DNA from: Enoplolaimus lenunculus
Taxonomy: Eukaryota; Nematoda; Enoplea; Enoplida; Thoracostomopsidae
Reading direction: 5' to 3'
Length of the DNA stretch: 64,000 bases
Assembly (NCBI GenBank): GCA_030248215.1
Contig: JASANG010001108.1
Location: forward strand, 62,001 to 126,000
Positions 45,479 to 63,073 of this stretch are shown here, in pieces. The notes under the pieces were generated by a model. It saw only the letters and a program-made list of their open reading frames with translations, did no database searches and was not told where the DNA came from. Position numbers and translations under genes: made by a program. Position 1 is the first letter of the stretch; every line of letters starts with the position of its first letter.

Positions 45479-46529
45479 GAAATATGCTTAAAATTAAGTA
45501 AAAATGATAAATACCAAATTAAGTGTCGGTTTTACTTATTATGGTGTTTGGCAAAGTTTTACCTACTGAATTTTAAAGAAACACAAAATTCTTAGATTTA
45601 CATTGTTAAGCTAATGAAATATATCTAAAGTATTTTAAATAGAATGTTTTTACAGAGCGGAAACGAAAACGTATATCCGGTTACACAACGGGAGCTGTGT
45701 CGGTGGCATAGCCAGGATTTTCATTTTTTGAGGGGGTGTATTCATAGCACATAGCAATAGTATGGATATTCCACAAAGTTGAAGGGTTTGGATTTGAATA
45801 AAACTTAGTGGGGATAAGAATACCATGTTCTTGAAAACGGGAATGAAATTGGCATTGTATATTTGATTTTCGTGGGTCATGTTGTTGCCGTAAAATGTTC
45901 CTCGTGTTTTACGATAAAGGCATAATTATAAGCGACGTGTTATACTTTCCTCCAAATTTCGCGCAGAATTTGCTGCTTCTATCGTGAACAATTTTGGTAC
46001 TATTCCATGCCGTAGTATGCTAAATTTTTAAACTATATAATAAAATTCATGCCTTCTTGATGTTAGAGCTGCTAATATATTCGTGGAAAAGCCACGAAAA
46101 TGAAATGATGCCGAAATGAAGCGTGACTATGAACTATATACATCGCATTGAATAAAGTAGGAGACCTGGAGTTCGAGTTTATTATCATTCGTTTGGACTG
46201 ACCTACTGCGCCCCTGCTTAGGTGTGTTTTCGACGGCTTCAATTCCAACTTCGGAGCACCTTTATAGATTGGAATTTTGGAAACAGTTGTGGTTTCTTTC
46301 ACAAGGTTTTGTACTGTTTAGAAATGAACGATTTTTGACAATGCTTTGCATATTATTGGTATCAATAAAATTGCCAATTAAATATTTTGTGATTTAATTT
46401 TGCTTCACATCGAACTCTGGTTCCGTCAAAGTTTGCAGACCTTCGGATTCGGCTTCGACATATTTTGATTTACTGTTTGTTCGATATATGTTTTTATTAT
46501 CTTATTACACTCTAGTCCTAACTGACGCT

Positions 46530-49134
46530 GGCCCATGTATAGATCAGGGGCTTCCACTTTTCCAGGGTGGAAAACTTACGACCAGGAGTGCATCGCAGCC
46601 ACTCCTGTATGACGACCTGATTTTTCACTGGTTGGTAGGAAAAATCGCGAGCATAGGTTTTGCTGTGGAAAAGTGGAAAATTCATAAGCCTGTATATTCC
46701 CTGGTTCCGTAGGGAAAATCTGTAGTGTAAAGTTTGTTTGGAAAACGGGAAAAGTAGAAAATTTAAAAGCTTACATTATTCCTGGGTTGGTAGGGAAAAT
46801 TTGAAGCATAGGTTTTGGTTGGAAAACGGGAAAAGTGGAAAATTTGAACGCCTTGATTTTCCCTTGGTTGGTAGGGAAAATCTGTAGTGTAAAAGTTTGT
46901 TTGGAAAACGGGAAAAGTGGAAATTTTAAAAGCTGACATTATTCCTGGGTTGGTAGGAAAAATTTGAAGCATAATGCTTCATATTTTCCCTACCAACCTA
47001 AGGTAAATATAGGCCTTTAAATTTTCCACTTTTCCCGTTTTCCAGCCAAAATCTATACTTCAAATTTTCCCTACCAAGCCAGGGTAAATCTAAGCTTTAA
47101 AATTTTCCACTTTTCCCGTTTTCCAACCAAAACCTATGCCTTACGCTTGAATTTTCCACTTTTCCCGTTTTCCAACCGAAACCTTTGCTTCAGGTTTTCC
47201 CTACCAACCCAGGATAAAAATCTAGGCATTGGAATTTTCCACTTTTTCCGTTTTCCAACCAAAACCTATGCTTCAGATTTCCCTACCAACCCAGGGCAAA
47301 AATCTAGGCATTAAAATTTTCCACTTTTCCCGTTTTCCAACCAAAACCTATGCCCTACGCTTGCATTTTCCACTTTTCCCGCTTTTCAACCAAAACCTTT
47401 GCTTCAGATATTTCTTGCTAACCAAGAAAATATCTAGGCATTTCAATTTTCCACTTTTCTTGTTTTCCAACCAAAACCTACGCTTCTGACTTTCCCTACC
47501 AACCCAGGGGAAAAATCTAGGCATTAGAATTTTACACTTTTCCCATTTTCCAACCAAAACCCATGCTTCAGATTTTCCCTACCAACCGAAGGTAAATCTA
47601 GGCCTTTAAATTTTCCACTTTTCCCGTTTTCCAACCAAAACCTATGCTTCAGATTTTCCCTACCAACCTAAGGTAAATCTAGGCCTTTAAATTTTCCACT
47701 TTTCCCGTTTTCCAACCAAAACCGATGCTTCAGATTTTCCCTACCAACCTAAGGTAAATCTAGGCCTTTAAATTTTCCACTTTTCCCATTTTCCAACCAA
47801 AACCTATGCTTCACATTTTCCCTACCAACCGAAGCTAAATCTAGGCCTTTAAATTTTCACTTTTCCCGTTTTCCAACCAAAACCTATGCTTCAGATTTTC
47901 CCTACCAACGTAAGGTAAATCTAGGCCTTTAAATTTTCCACTTTTCCCGTTTTCCAACCAAAACCTATGCTTCAGATTTTCCCTACCAACCTAAGGTAAA
48001 TCTAGGCCTTTAAATTTTCCACTTTTCCCATTTTCCAACCAAAACCTATGCTTCATATTTTCCCTACCAACCTAAGGTAAATCTAGGCCTTTAAGTTTTC
48101 CACTTTTCCCGTTTTCCAGCCAAAATCTATACTTCAAATTTTCCCTACCAAGCCAGGGTAAATCTAAGCTTTAAAATTTTCCACTTTTCCCGTTTTCCAA
48201 CCAAAACCTATGCCTTACGCTTGAATTTTCCACTTTTCCCGTTTTCCAACCGAAACCTTTGCTTCAGGTTTTCCCTACCAACCCAGCGAAAAAATCTAGG
48301 CATTAGAATTTTCCACTTTTCCCGTTTTCCAACCGAAACCTTTGCTTCAGGTTTTCCCTACCAACCCAGGATAAAAATCTAGGCATTGGAATTTTCCACT
48401 TTTCCCGTTTTCCAACCAAAACCTATGCTTCAGATTTCCCTACCAACCCAGGGCAAAAATCTAGGCATTAAAATTTTCCACTTTTCCCTTTTTCAACCAA
48501 AACCTATGCCCTACGCTTGCATTTTCCACTATTCCCGCTTTTCAACCAAAACCTTTGCTTCAGATATTTCTTGCTAACCAAGAAAATATCTAGGCATTTC
48601 AATTTTCCACTTTTCCTGTTTTCCAACCAAAACCTACGCTTATGGCTTTCCCTACCAACCCAGGGGAAAAATCTAGGCATTAGAATTTTACACTTTTCCC
48701 GTTTTCCAACCAAAACCTATGCTTCAGATTTTCCCTACAAACCCAGGGGAAAGTCTGGGCATTGGAATTTTCCACTTTTCCCGTTTTCCAACCAAAACCC
48801 ATGCTTCAGATTTCCCTACCAACCCAGGGGAAAAATCTAGGCATTAGAATTTTACACTTTTCCCGTTTTCCAACCAAAACCCATGCTTCAGATTTCCCTA
48901 CCAACCCAGGGGAAAAATCTAGGCATTAGAATTTTCCACTTTTCCCGTTTTCAACCACAACCTATGCTTCAGATTTCCCTACCAATCCAGGGTAAAATCT
49001 AGGCATTAAATTTTTTTAATTTTCCCACCAAATCAATGGAAAATTTAGCCGTCATACAGGAGTGGCTACGCTGCACTCCTGGTTATAAGTTTTCCACCGT
49101 GGAAAACTAAAAGCCCCTGTGCTATACATTGGCC
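46530..49134. mobile_element. hAT-like element with 80-bp satellite core and perfect 8-bp target duplication
   Basis: Ends GGCCCATGTATAGATCAGG and CTGTGCTATACATTGGCC. The inverted similarity continues about 90 bases through GGTGGAAAACTTA and CCAGGAGTGCA blocks. CTGACGCT flanks both sides exactly (46522-46529, 49135-49142). The core is about 29 units of 80 bp (AATTTTCCACTTTTCCCG, then TTTTCCAACCAAAACC, then ATTTTCCCTACCAACC). The first three to four units (about 46690-46966) are inverted relative to the rest, with the switch at a GAAGCATAATGCTTC palindrome. Confidence 0.8.
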
Positions 49135-49439
49135 CTGACGCTTATGAACGCTGCAGAACACCAGCATAGAGATCATTGTGCAACCGGAGGTTAACAAGCT
49201 ACTTGTAATATACTTAGCTAGTGCACAGTAGTATTCTGAGAAAAGCGAAAACTTTATAAAATACGATCCCGGGGAATTCAGATAAGTTAGAACTGAAAAT
49301 TTGCAATATGTTATAGGCCCTCAATTTTGCACTAAAGTATGGTGAAAGCATCTTTTTGATCGCTTTTATTTTGAGTTTAATTTTCAGGTCACGTAAAGTA
49401 AGTGATAATATATACCTGACTTCTTTGCAGTACAATAAA

Positions 49440-55057
<5,618 letters not shown>

Positions 55058-55100
55058 AACGTATATGTGACGTATAATTGCATGCGTGATAAAAGCAATG

Positions 55101-55106
55101 AATAAA
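55101..55106 (+). terminator. RIOX1 poly(A) signal
   Basis: AATAAA 44 bases after the RIOX1 stop codon, followed by a T/G-rich stretch. It is the only canonical signal close to the stop. Confidence 0.6.
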
Positions 55107-56185
55107 TTTTATTGAATTTTGTGAACCTCAAAAATTTGGGCCAATGTAAATAACATGGGCGGAACAGTATTACAAGCATAATCTTAATCCTAAGCGTAAA
55201 GAATGAGCATATTCCTAAGCATAAGCCAAGCAAAAAGCTAGTATAAACTTTAAGCTTACTCTATTCTAGTCCCACAAAAGTAAAACACTCAGCATGGGTT
55301 AGGGTGACGCTATACTGTTCATGACGTGCGGCACCGTTCGTCACGCGTACGGCGTCGCACGTCACTACGGCACCGTCCGGTATCGTACGCAAATAACTCA
55401 CTGGTGACACGGCGCCGTACGACAAGAACCGCGCAACGCTTAGTTACTTACACACCACCTGGGTTCTCAGAAGCGTTTTTACATGTATAGAAGAGCATCT
55501 TATTTTGATGGACGTACCGGTTTTGTGCGAGACTTCGAATACAGTACGCTTAAGCATTAAACTACTTTTTACTTAGTAGGCTTAGTGCTTAGCGGCTGTT
55601 TTCGCTGAGGCTCAGGTTTGGGAATATGCTTATACTACTACACTCAAAATAATATTTCTGATATTTAAGAAAAAATTTCTTACATTTAAGAAATATAATT
55701 ACCAAGGTGCACTTGAAAAGTATTTCTAAGAAAACATTTCAGAAAAGTTTTGAAATTAAGTCTGAAAGTTCAGAAATACTTTTTTCGTGTGTATTATGCA
55801 CCTCAAAGTACCTAAAACATTGGCGTAATAGGTATTTATCAGGGTGCAACTGGAATTGCAATTTGCCGGAACCTGAATTTGAAACTTACCGGAAATGGAA
55901 AATGAAAAATGCATGCCACCGAGAAATTCATTTTAATTTTTTTTTGCAATTATTGATGAAATAACCTTTAGTTAGAGACAGCAGGGTATATACAACCGAA
56001 GGTCTGCCTCCAGCTCCGGCGGGAAATCTGGCTCCGGTAGAATTTTTGCCTCCGGCAATTTCGGTAGTAATAAAGATTAGCATAATTCGGCGATTGTCAA
56101 GGTTTACTTATATACTATACGAATGAAATCGACTTAATTTTTATCGTCATTTTTCAATAAAATCGTAATTTCCACCGACCAAAAT

Positions 56186-56447
56186 TTAACCTCTTCTCAC
56201 ATTGAGTTGCATGTAGGCAACTCAGCGCAGGGCATATACGTTAAATAGTATATTTCGCACCGTGTTTAACAATTGCAACACGTATACATAGTACTAAATC
56301 ACCACAAGACGTGAGAGCCCCATCGGGCTCGAGCATCAAGCTCCTATAGCTGAGTGGTGATGTTATACGCCTCCCACTCCAGTCCGAATCCTAGCATAAA
56401 AGTAAGGTCTCAGGGGAAATAGCAAATATTCATGTGAGAAAGGTCAA
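56186..56447 (+). mobile_element. TTAA-type MITE with tRNA-Gly-like core
   Basis: Left TTAACCTCTTCTCACATTGAG, right CATGTGAGAAAGGTCAA, so the right TTAA has decayed. It keeps the GAGTTGC / GCAACTC hairpin, CACCACAAGACGTGAGAG, AGCTCCTATAGCTGAGTGG and CGCCTCCCACTCC. Part of the loop before the B box is lost (CCAGTCCGAATCC). Confidence 0.65.
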
Positions 56448-56762
56448 AATTACAATCCAATTCATCAAGGGGCTGATTTTTAAAAAAACTATTAAAAATT
56501 TCGCTACCGAAATGGTCGGAATTTCTGGGAAAGAGTATAATTCGCTCCATACAATGACTGATTAAGCATATTATGATATCAAAAATAAGAATTAGTGATC
56601 ATCGGATTTTTTCATATCAGGATATCTGGCAAGTTTTGCCTGATATTTATCCGGATATTCGAAATGAAATTTTCTATTTCGGATATCCGAAACTCGATTT
56701 TGCGTTTTTTGGGGTTCCGAAAATCAATTTTAGTTTCTTAAACGTTTGTCTTTACGTTAACC

Positions 56763-57089
56763 AGGGTGTAACCAGATATCCGTTTCCGGTAAAATCGGTG
56801 TCTGTTTCTGTTATATAAATAACGGAAATTCTGTTATTTTTACGTTCAAAATTAGTTGTAAATCACGTATACTTCTCGCAAGTTTTGGTTAGATATGCTG
56901 CATTAAATTACGAATTTCATTCAAAATCTTTAAAATTTCTATGCATCCAAAATTTTTATTTAAACCTTTTGAAATACCGGTGAATATTTGCACGCCTGTA
57001 ATTGCAGAAAACGAAACGCTTTTGAAACTTTTATATTTCGATATCCGTTACCGTTTCCGTTATTTTTACTATCCGTTTACACCCTGACC
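56763..57089. mobile_element. CAGGGTGTAACC-ended element (CCGGATATCCG family), fullest copy
   Basis: Left CAGGGTGTAACCAGATATCC, right GGTAATCC-like complement reading TATCCGTTTACACCCTG. Inside both ends are GTTTCCGTTAT / ATAACGGAAAC words, and a middle TTCAAAATTAG...AAATCACGTATA. Fragments lie near 12060-12400, 44895-45330, 45650-45690, 57665-57850 and 59730-59760. No coding capacity; superfamily not known. Confidence 0.5.
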
Positions 57090-57314
57090 CACAAGCTGAT
57101 TGTTATGAGCATAAACCATACAATTATTCTAATAATAGATAATTTTTGCAACTGTCTCAATAGGGCTGGCTGCTGGGTATTCGGTTTAGAAGACTGCTAC
57201 TGACTAATAAATACTCGCGTTGACCGTCTAAAATTGAGTTGATATGGTTTGTCGCCGTCTGATTTAAACGACTGCAACATATTTTATCGAACGTCACCCT
57301 TCCCTCGAGGAAAA

Positions 57315-57545
57315 ATTGTAACGTAACTTTATCATTTTTTTACATAAAATTTTCTGATGGGGCAAAGTTGTAAAGTAGGAGCATTATCATTTTATAAAAA
57401 AATTCTGAGGGAACAAATTCTAAGGTAGGGGACCTTATCGTTTTCTACAAAAAAATTTTCTAAGGGGGGGGGGAATTGTAAGGTAGGGACCGTACCATTT
57501 TGTCACGAAAAAATTTCTGACGAGGGGGCGTATATACGCCTGTCG
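57315..57545. repeat. Tandem repeat of about 55 bp, four units
   Basis: Each unit has AATTGTAAGGTAGGGACC, TATCATTTTATCACAAAAAA and TTTTCTGACGGGGG in varying states. Single units recur near 11625-11695 and 35590-35660, so it belongs to a dispersed family. The final part ends GGGGGCGTATATACGCC. Confidence 0.5.
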
Positions 57546-58299
57546 CTGTGGATCCGTTGTGCACGCTTTACTAGACCGCTGTAGAGTAGGCTTAAGCTAT
57601 AGACTATTTTTAGGACTTTGGTTTAAGTTTTGTTGACTGGTAAAAATAATATTGGTCTAACTCAGGGTGTAACCGGATATCCGTTTTCGGTAAAAATCGG
57701 AGTTTGTTTCCGTTTCCGTTATAGAAATAACGGAAATTCTGTTATTTTTATGTTCAAAATTAAAATTATATATAAATTACGTATATCGCTCGCAATTTTT
57801 AATTTTTCTTGTTTCAAACGAAACAGAAAACCAAAACACTTGATATTTAGGTGAAAGTGTCAAAAAATTTAAAATTCACGTGTTGTGTACACGCCATCGC
57901 TTACAAAATTTTCCACCTCAAATTCATGAACTACTACCTAGCCTTGAAAATTTCTAGGATTTGTAGTCTATTTACAAAATCGCAACGCGCGGCGTAAACA
58001 CAGTAAAATATAAATATTTATACACGCACCAGAATTTAAAAAATACACCATTCGACGCACAAAAACTAGACAAAAATATGATAATATATCGCGTACAAAA
58101 TAGAACATTTTGAAATAAGACCGACATTGCCGTGAACGAATTTCAACACATACTGAAACTTAGACAAATTTAGCTTTCAGCTCAATCAAAATGTTATGGG
58201 GGTTCAAAGAGTACTTTTTAAACAATGTACAGGCAATTAACTCATTTTGAATCGATTTTCTTTCTGAAACTCGTCTCAGATTTATATTTGTACCATGAC

Positions 58300-58385
58300 A
58301 TTGAATCGAACCTGGACCAAATGATTACAAGTCGCACATCTCAACTACTGAACCGCCCCGCGCAGAAACTATCGTCTGGCCAGTA
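58300..58385 (-). mobile_element. tRNA-like SINE head, minus strand
   Basis: On the minus strand GCGGTTCAGTAGTTGAG is A-box-like and CCAGGTTCGATTC B-box-like, 31 bases apart, with ACTTGTAATC resembling a Thr-TGT anticodon loop. The stems are poor. A SINE or tRNA pseudogene is likely. Confidence 0.4.
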
Positions 58386-58465
58386 ATAGGCTTTCGCACG
58401 TATTGTCTTTAACATTGGGCATAATATGTACAATACAATGATACAGATATCTGTATCGTAGTGTG

Positions 58466-58640
58466 GGCCCATGTATAGAATAGGGCTGGAACGTTTTCCT
58501 GCGGCACTGTAATGGAGTAAGATTAAGTTTTAGACTTTTTTGTTTAGGCTTAAAATTACATAGCTATAGACCCGTCCTTACGTTTAGGCTTAGGAATATG
58601 CTTATACTACTGCATTCCGGCCCTGTTCTATACATAGGCC
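58466..58640. mobile_element. hAT-like MITE with perfect 8-bp target duplication
   Basis: Ends GGCCCATGTATAGAATAGG and CTGTTCTATACATAGGCC. GTAGTGTG flanks both sides exactly (58458-58465 and 58641-58648). The core has a single TTTAGGCTTA / CTTAGG pair. This is the clearest proof of the 8-bp duplication for this family. Confidence 0.8.
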
Positions 58641-59300
58641 GTAGTGTGTGTGCGATTTGAAATTGCGCACCACAAATACAACAGTCCCGATGACAGAATC
58701 GCAACCGCGATTTAGTCGTGACGCAACTGCCGTCGATTGGGACCGAAATTCAACCGATCGCTGCTGCATCATAAAATGGCGACTTTGCAACTGCACTCGC
58801 AATCGCTTATATACAGCGTATACTAAAGTCAGCGGCACAACATAAACTTAAACAGAGTTTATGTTTAATTGAATTTTTACCCGTTTCAGCTGCAAAACTA
58901 AGCAAAATAATAATCCGATGCACACGGCAGCGTTCAAAATGGACTAATTCGGCGTACAGTGCACATTATACAAGAGGGAGCGGGTGGTAGCTTCCCATCG
59001 ATTTCGGAAGCAATTATAGGAAAAAGCACTCGTATAGGTTTTACAACGACATGCTAAACCCACAAGTAGTCGAAAACAATTACTTCTGCCGCAAAAACTT
59101 TTACCTCAAGTTGTCACCGCATGTACACATTGAATAAGAAATGGTTAAATAATAGTTTCTGCGAACAGCTGATGACTCAGTTATAAGCTTCGTTCGATAC
59201 ACATATACGCATATCACAGAATCACAATGAAACAACAATAGCATGCAATCCGGATAGTAAAAAAAAGTAGACGATTGAAAAAATACAAGGTCAAACACAC

Positions 59301-59494
59301 GGCTTATGTATAGAACAGGGCCGGAACGTTTTCCGGCGGGACTGTACCAAAGTAAGCTTAAGCCTTAGGCTAATTTTTTGCTTAGGCTTAGGTTTAGGCT
59401 TAGATTTAGGTATAAGCTCATTCTTATGCTTAGGCTTAAGCTTAAGCTTAGGCATATGTTATACTACTGTTCCGGCCCTGTTGTATACATTGGC
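59301..59494. mobile_element. hAT-like MITE with TTAGGC-like core
   Basis: Ends GGCTTATGTATAGAACAGG and CCTGTTGTATACATTGGCC, inverted over about 25 bases including CCGGAACG / TTCCGG. The core repeats CTTAGG about nine times. Flanks do not match. Confidence 0.6.
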
Positions 59495-59766
59495 CCCAAA
59501 AAACAGTGACTGTGAAAAAAGTAACACCTGAAAATATGCGCAATTACACAAAATACGTTCCTAGTTCGATTAAAACTTTAATGTAAAAGGAACTTGTTCT
59601 TAACCCAATATATGACTAGAGATTTTAACTCACATCGATTAATCTGCTTCAAATGAAGTATCATACCAAGCCCAGAGAAAATACCGCTACAAAATAGGTC
59701 GAAATAGAGAAGTACGGTCGAAACTGAAAACTATCCAAAAATACCAGATATTCGGTTACATACCTC

Positions 59767-59925
59767 GGCCAATGTTACTTTTGAGGGCGTGGCGTAACTA
59801 GTTTAAAGCTCAATGCTAAGATATATACGTCGAAAACAAAAGATGTAAAAATTAGTCTAAATCTTAAGTTTACCTTATTACAGACCGACAGGAAACACAA
59901 GACGCCCGCAATAATAACATGAGCC
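59767..59925. mobile_element. hAT-like MITE, short copy
   Basis: Left GGCCAATGTTACTTTTGAGG, right AATAATAACATGAGCC. It keeps GTCTAAATC and GACCGACAGGAAAC boxes of the family but little of the CCTAAG core. It ends 49 bases from the SPPL2 stop codon. Confidence 0.5.
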
Positions 59926-59974
59926 CAAATACCGCAGTATTGTAAACGGCATAATCATTCCACTCAGTCACCGG

Positions 59975-62900
59975 TCACTGTTCGCGCTGTGCAGTCACAT
60001 TATCTTCAACTGCATTCACATGATTACTCCCATCACCATCAACTTGCAACACAATCGCTTGCGTGTCATCGGTATTTTGCGTTCTTTCGTTCGCAGGTGC
60101 AGTCGCATGTCCACTTGTTTGTATTTCGCGTAGCATTTCATCAGGTCGTAACCGGGTGGTAGTTGTTGGAGCAGTTGGACCGTTATCGTTTGTGTTATTC
60201 GATGCAGCGGTCGGTAATGTGGGTGGGATACTCGTAGTAGATTCAATCAATGCTGGTGGAAGAGGCTTAAAAATAGACCAATAACGCTGTAAATCAAGCG
60301 TGGTCATTACTTTTCAACAACCTCATTATTATACAATCAATTCTGTAGCAACTAATAAACTAATAAAATTTTCAGTCATGTTCTATAAATGGAGTCTGAA
60401 TGTTTCGGTGCACGCACGCTACATTGACTTCCACCACAAATGCAACCAATTCCATCTACCAAACACCCAGAAATTTATCGGACTCAATGATGCAGCAGAT
60501 GGTATAAATTTTATACACGATCCGTTTTTCGTCTAAATTTCAAGAGATAAAACCCCTTTTACAGAATGCCACTAGCCAGCACCGCATTATTCAGTATACT
60601 TCAGCATAAATCTGAAAAAAACGGAACTAATAACCTAGGTATGAAAAATACCAAATCCCCAACGCGAAAATGGAAATCCGACTGTATATATACAGTCGTA
60701 TGATTATTCCCTCAACTATTACAATAACCAGGCAAATATCCGACAAAACAACTGACCAAATCGCCGTTCCACATATAACTCCACTGTTTTCGTACAGCGG
60801 CTACTATATGAATTGTGACCAGAGTACACGGAACGAGATAAATAAGTGCTGGTTGAGCCATTTCACTAGCGTACAATGCAATATACGTCAAGATAAGCCC
60901 GATTAGATATGCTGAAAACCAAATCGTACTATCAACGCGTGCAATAAATTACCATTCGATTTAAAATTAAATAAAAAACAGTACAAGCTTTTATATCGTA
61001 CCAAAATTCTACTAACTGCCTTCAACCGTAAGACCTAGGCCTGTATTCTCAAAACGTGTGTAGCAACTATCACCAGTTGGCGACAGGTCTTATAACTTTC
61101 GCACCAAAGAATGCTGAAGCTCAAGATTGGGCAAATTTTTTCATTGGAGTTGCTCTACACCTGTGCCAATTTTGAGTTCAACAACTGCAAAAGCTAGCGA
61201 GTTTGAAAACCTATTACTAAGTGGTGACATGTGCTACACATATGAAAATACGGACCCTACATCGAATTCAAAAATCACAATAAGAACAGCTCTATCACTT
61301 TCAATAATAAAAAAATAGTCTAGAAAACGTAGACGTTTTAGAAAATAGTAAAATAATAAAACAGAACACGAAACCACCAAACAAATCGAAAAAATGAAAC
61401 AAAAAATTACTAACAAAACGAAACTTACAAACAACAGATGCAATATAATACAGCTTGTACGGAACTTTCCATGCCAAGTCGAATGCGTGACAATAACACA
61501 CTAGAAGTCCTGCAAGAAACACTGAATTTGCAAGTGAGTTTTTATTCTTGACAACGTTACAATCTACGACAATTAACACACAAAGCCTTTCACATAATAC
61601 CGTTTACCTTTTATTCAGTATGCGTACATATGGGACGCATTTTTAACAACTTACGTACCAATTTACTGGTTTAATCAAAAACCAAAACTGTGATAAGAAC
61701 CAGCGCCGATCAGATCTATTTTCAACTTCATAATATGTTTCCAGTGTAACTAAATATTGTTGTGGAAGAACATCACTACCAATCTTTTCCCTAGTTACAG
61801 AATCTCAAAATCAACCCTTTGCGATTTTTGTCCAGGGTTTTAGGAACTTCTTAAGTTGTAACACAAGAATCATTTTCGAAATTTTAATAGAACGTAATCA
61901 TGTTTCTTTCCAAAAATTTTTTGGCTAGGCCTCTGTCTCGCTGCATCAGACAAAACTATTAATCACAAAACGTTAATTTCAACTAGCATACCCAAAACAT
62001 TCTGCCAGAGCTTAGTGATATTCTCAATAGCATTAGGAATAACCTTCCTATTCTTACGTACCAGGCAGCATAACATCCCCATATCCAAGCATCGAAGGAT
62101 TCTCTGGATCAACGCTTGTCAAACAAACATCGATGGGGCCTTGAATTCTAGGGACTCGAAACAATATAGGTATCTAAAAATGAAGATGAAAACTAAATTT
62201 GTCATTAATTAAAACCAAAATAATCTGTGTACCAACATTTTCAAAACATAATACAACTAGTTTAAAAAAAATTTCAACTATTTAGTTACTAAATTGCAAA
62301 CATTCCCTTCACAAACCTGTTCTATATGCGGATCAGTCGGTGGTGACGGCCACATCTAAAATTGCACAAAAAACTGAAATTCTATCTGCAGTTGAACGTT
62401 AAGCGTTGAGCTATACTTGACGTGCGGCGCTGTCCGTCACCATGCGTCACCTTGCGGTATTGTGCGCAAATTACACACGTATGATACCGTATAGTTACCG
62501 ACAGTAACGGACGTCGCCGTTCGGCGCCGCACGACAACTGTAGCGCCACTCTAACAATTACAACGGAGCTAATCTGTGTTAAACAAGCCAAGTGCCCAAA
62601 ATACCAAATAAACCGTTAACAAATGTCCAACAGCTTTAATAGTGGCTAATTCAAACCATAAAATAATCATTAACATACCATTTGGCTTTGAACAGGCAAA
62701 TCAGACCAATTCCCACTTTTTGCAGCTTTACGCTTACTCCGGGAACACGCACCACCTGTGGCGACGTCAACCATAATACTACAGCCACTCTTAAATTAAA
62801 AAATATCAATTATTTTAATACACCGTATTCTCAACTAGCGTTGGCATTTTCAACTATGCCTAGCATCTAGCGTCAAAATCCTATTTAGTTAAACGAAAAG

Positions 62901-62990
62901 AGTACTTATGCTTTTGTGAACCAAAGTTTTCTAGATTTATAATATTTACCATTTCTTACAAACCGTACTTCGTTTGTTTATAATCCATTC

Positions 62991-63073
<83 letters not shown>

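Larger units (their letters stand above)
42531..49439. other. Intergenic between acylphosphatase and RIOX1, all repeat remnants
   Basis: Holds a partial GTACGGCGCC MITE (42928-43035), a palindromic MITE (43594-43813), CCGGATATCCG-type remnants (about 44220-44380, 44560-45330 and 45650-45690), a hAT-like MITE (45345-45478) and the 2.6 kb satellite-bearing hAT-like element (46530-49134). Nothing recognisable in 42600-42900, 43050-43580 or 45700-46500. Confidence 0.5.
55058..59974. other. Intergenic between convergent RIOX1 and SPPL2 genes
   Basis: Remnants in order: CCTAAG-bearing GGCCAATG-type copy (about 55138-55300), GTACGGCGCC MITE (55303-55441), CTTAGG/TTAAGAAAT remnants to about 55700, CCGG-rich remnant (55840-56060), tRNA-bearing TTAA MITE (56186-56447), CAGGGTGTAACC element (56763-57089), a tandem unit of about 55 bp (57315-57545), CAGGGTGTAACC remnant (57665-57850), minus-strand tRNA-like head (58300-58385), and hAT-like MITEs (58466-58640, 59301-59494, 59767-59925). 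Nothing recognisable in 57860-58290 or 58650-59290. Confidence 0.5.

Noticed and set aside
46690-49020. Plus- and minus-strand frames rich in FPLFPFSNQN or similar
   Set aside because: They are translations of the 80-bp satellite and repeat with its period; nothing supports coding.
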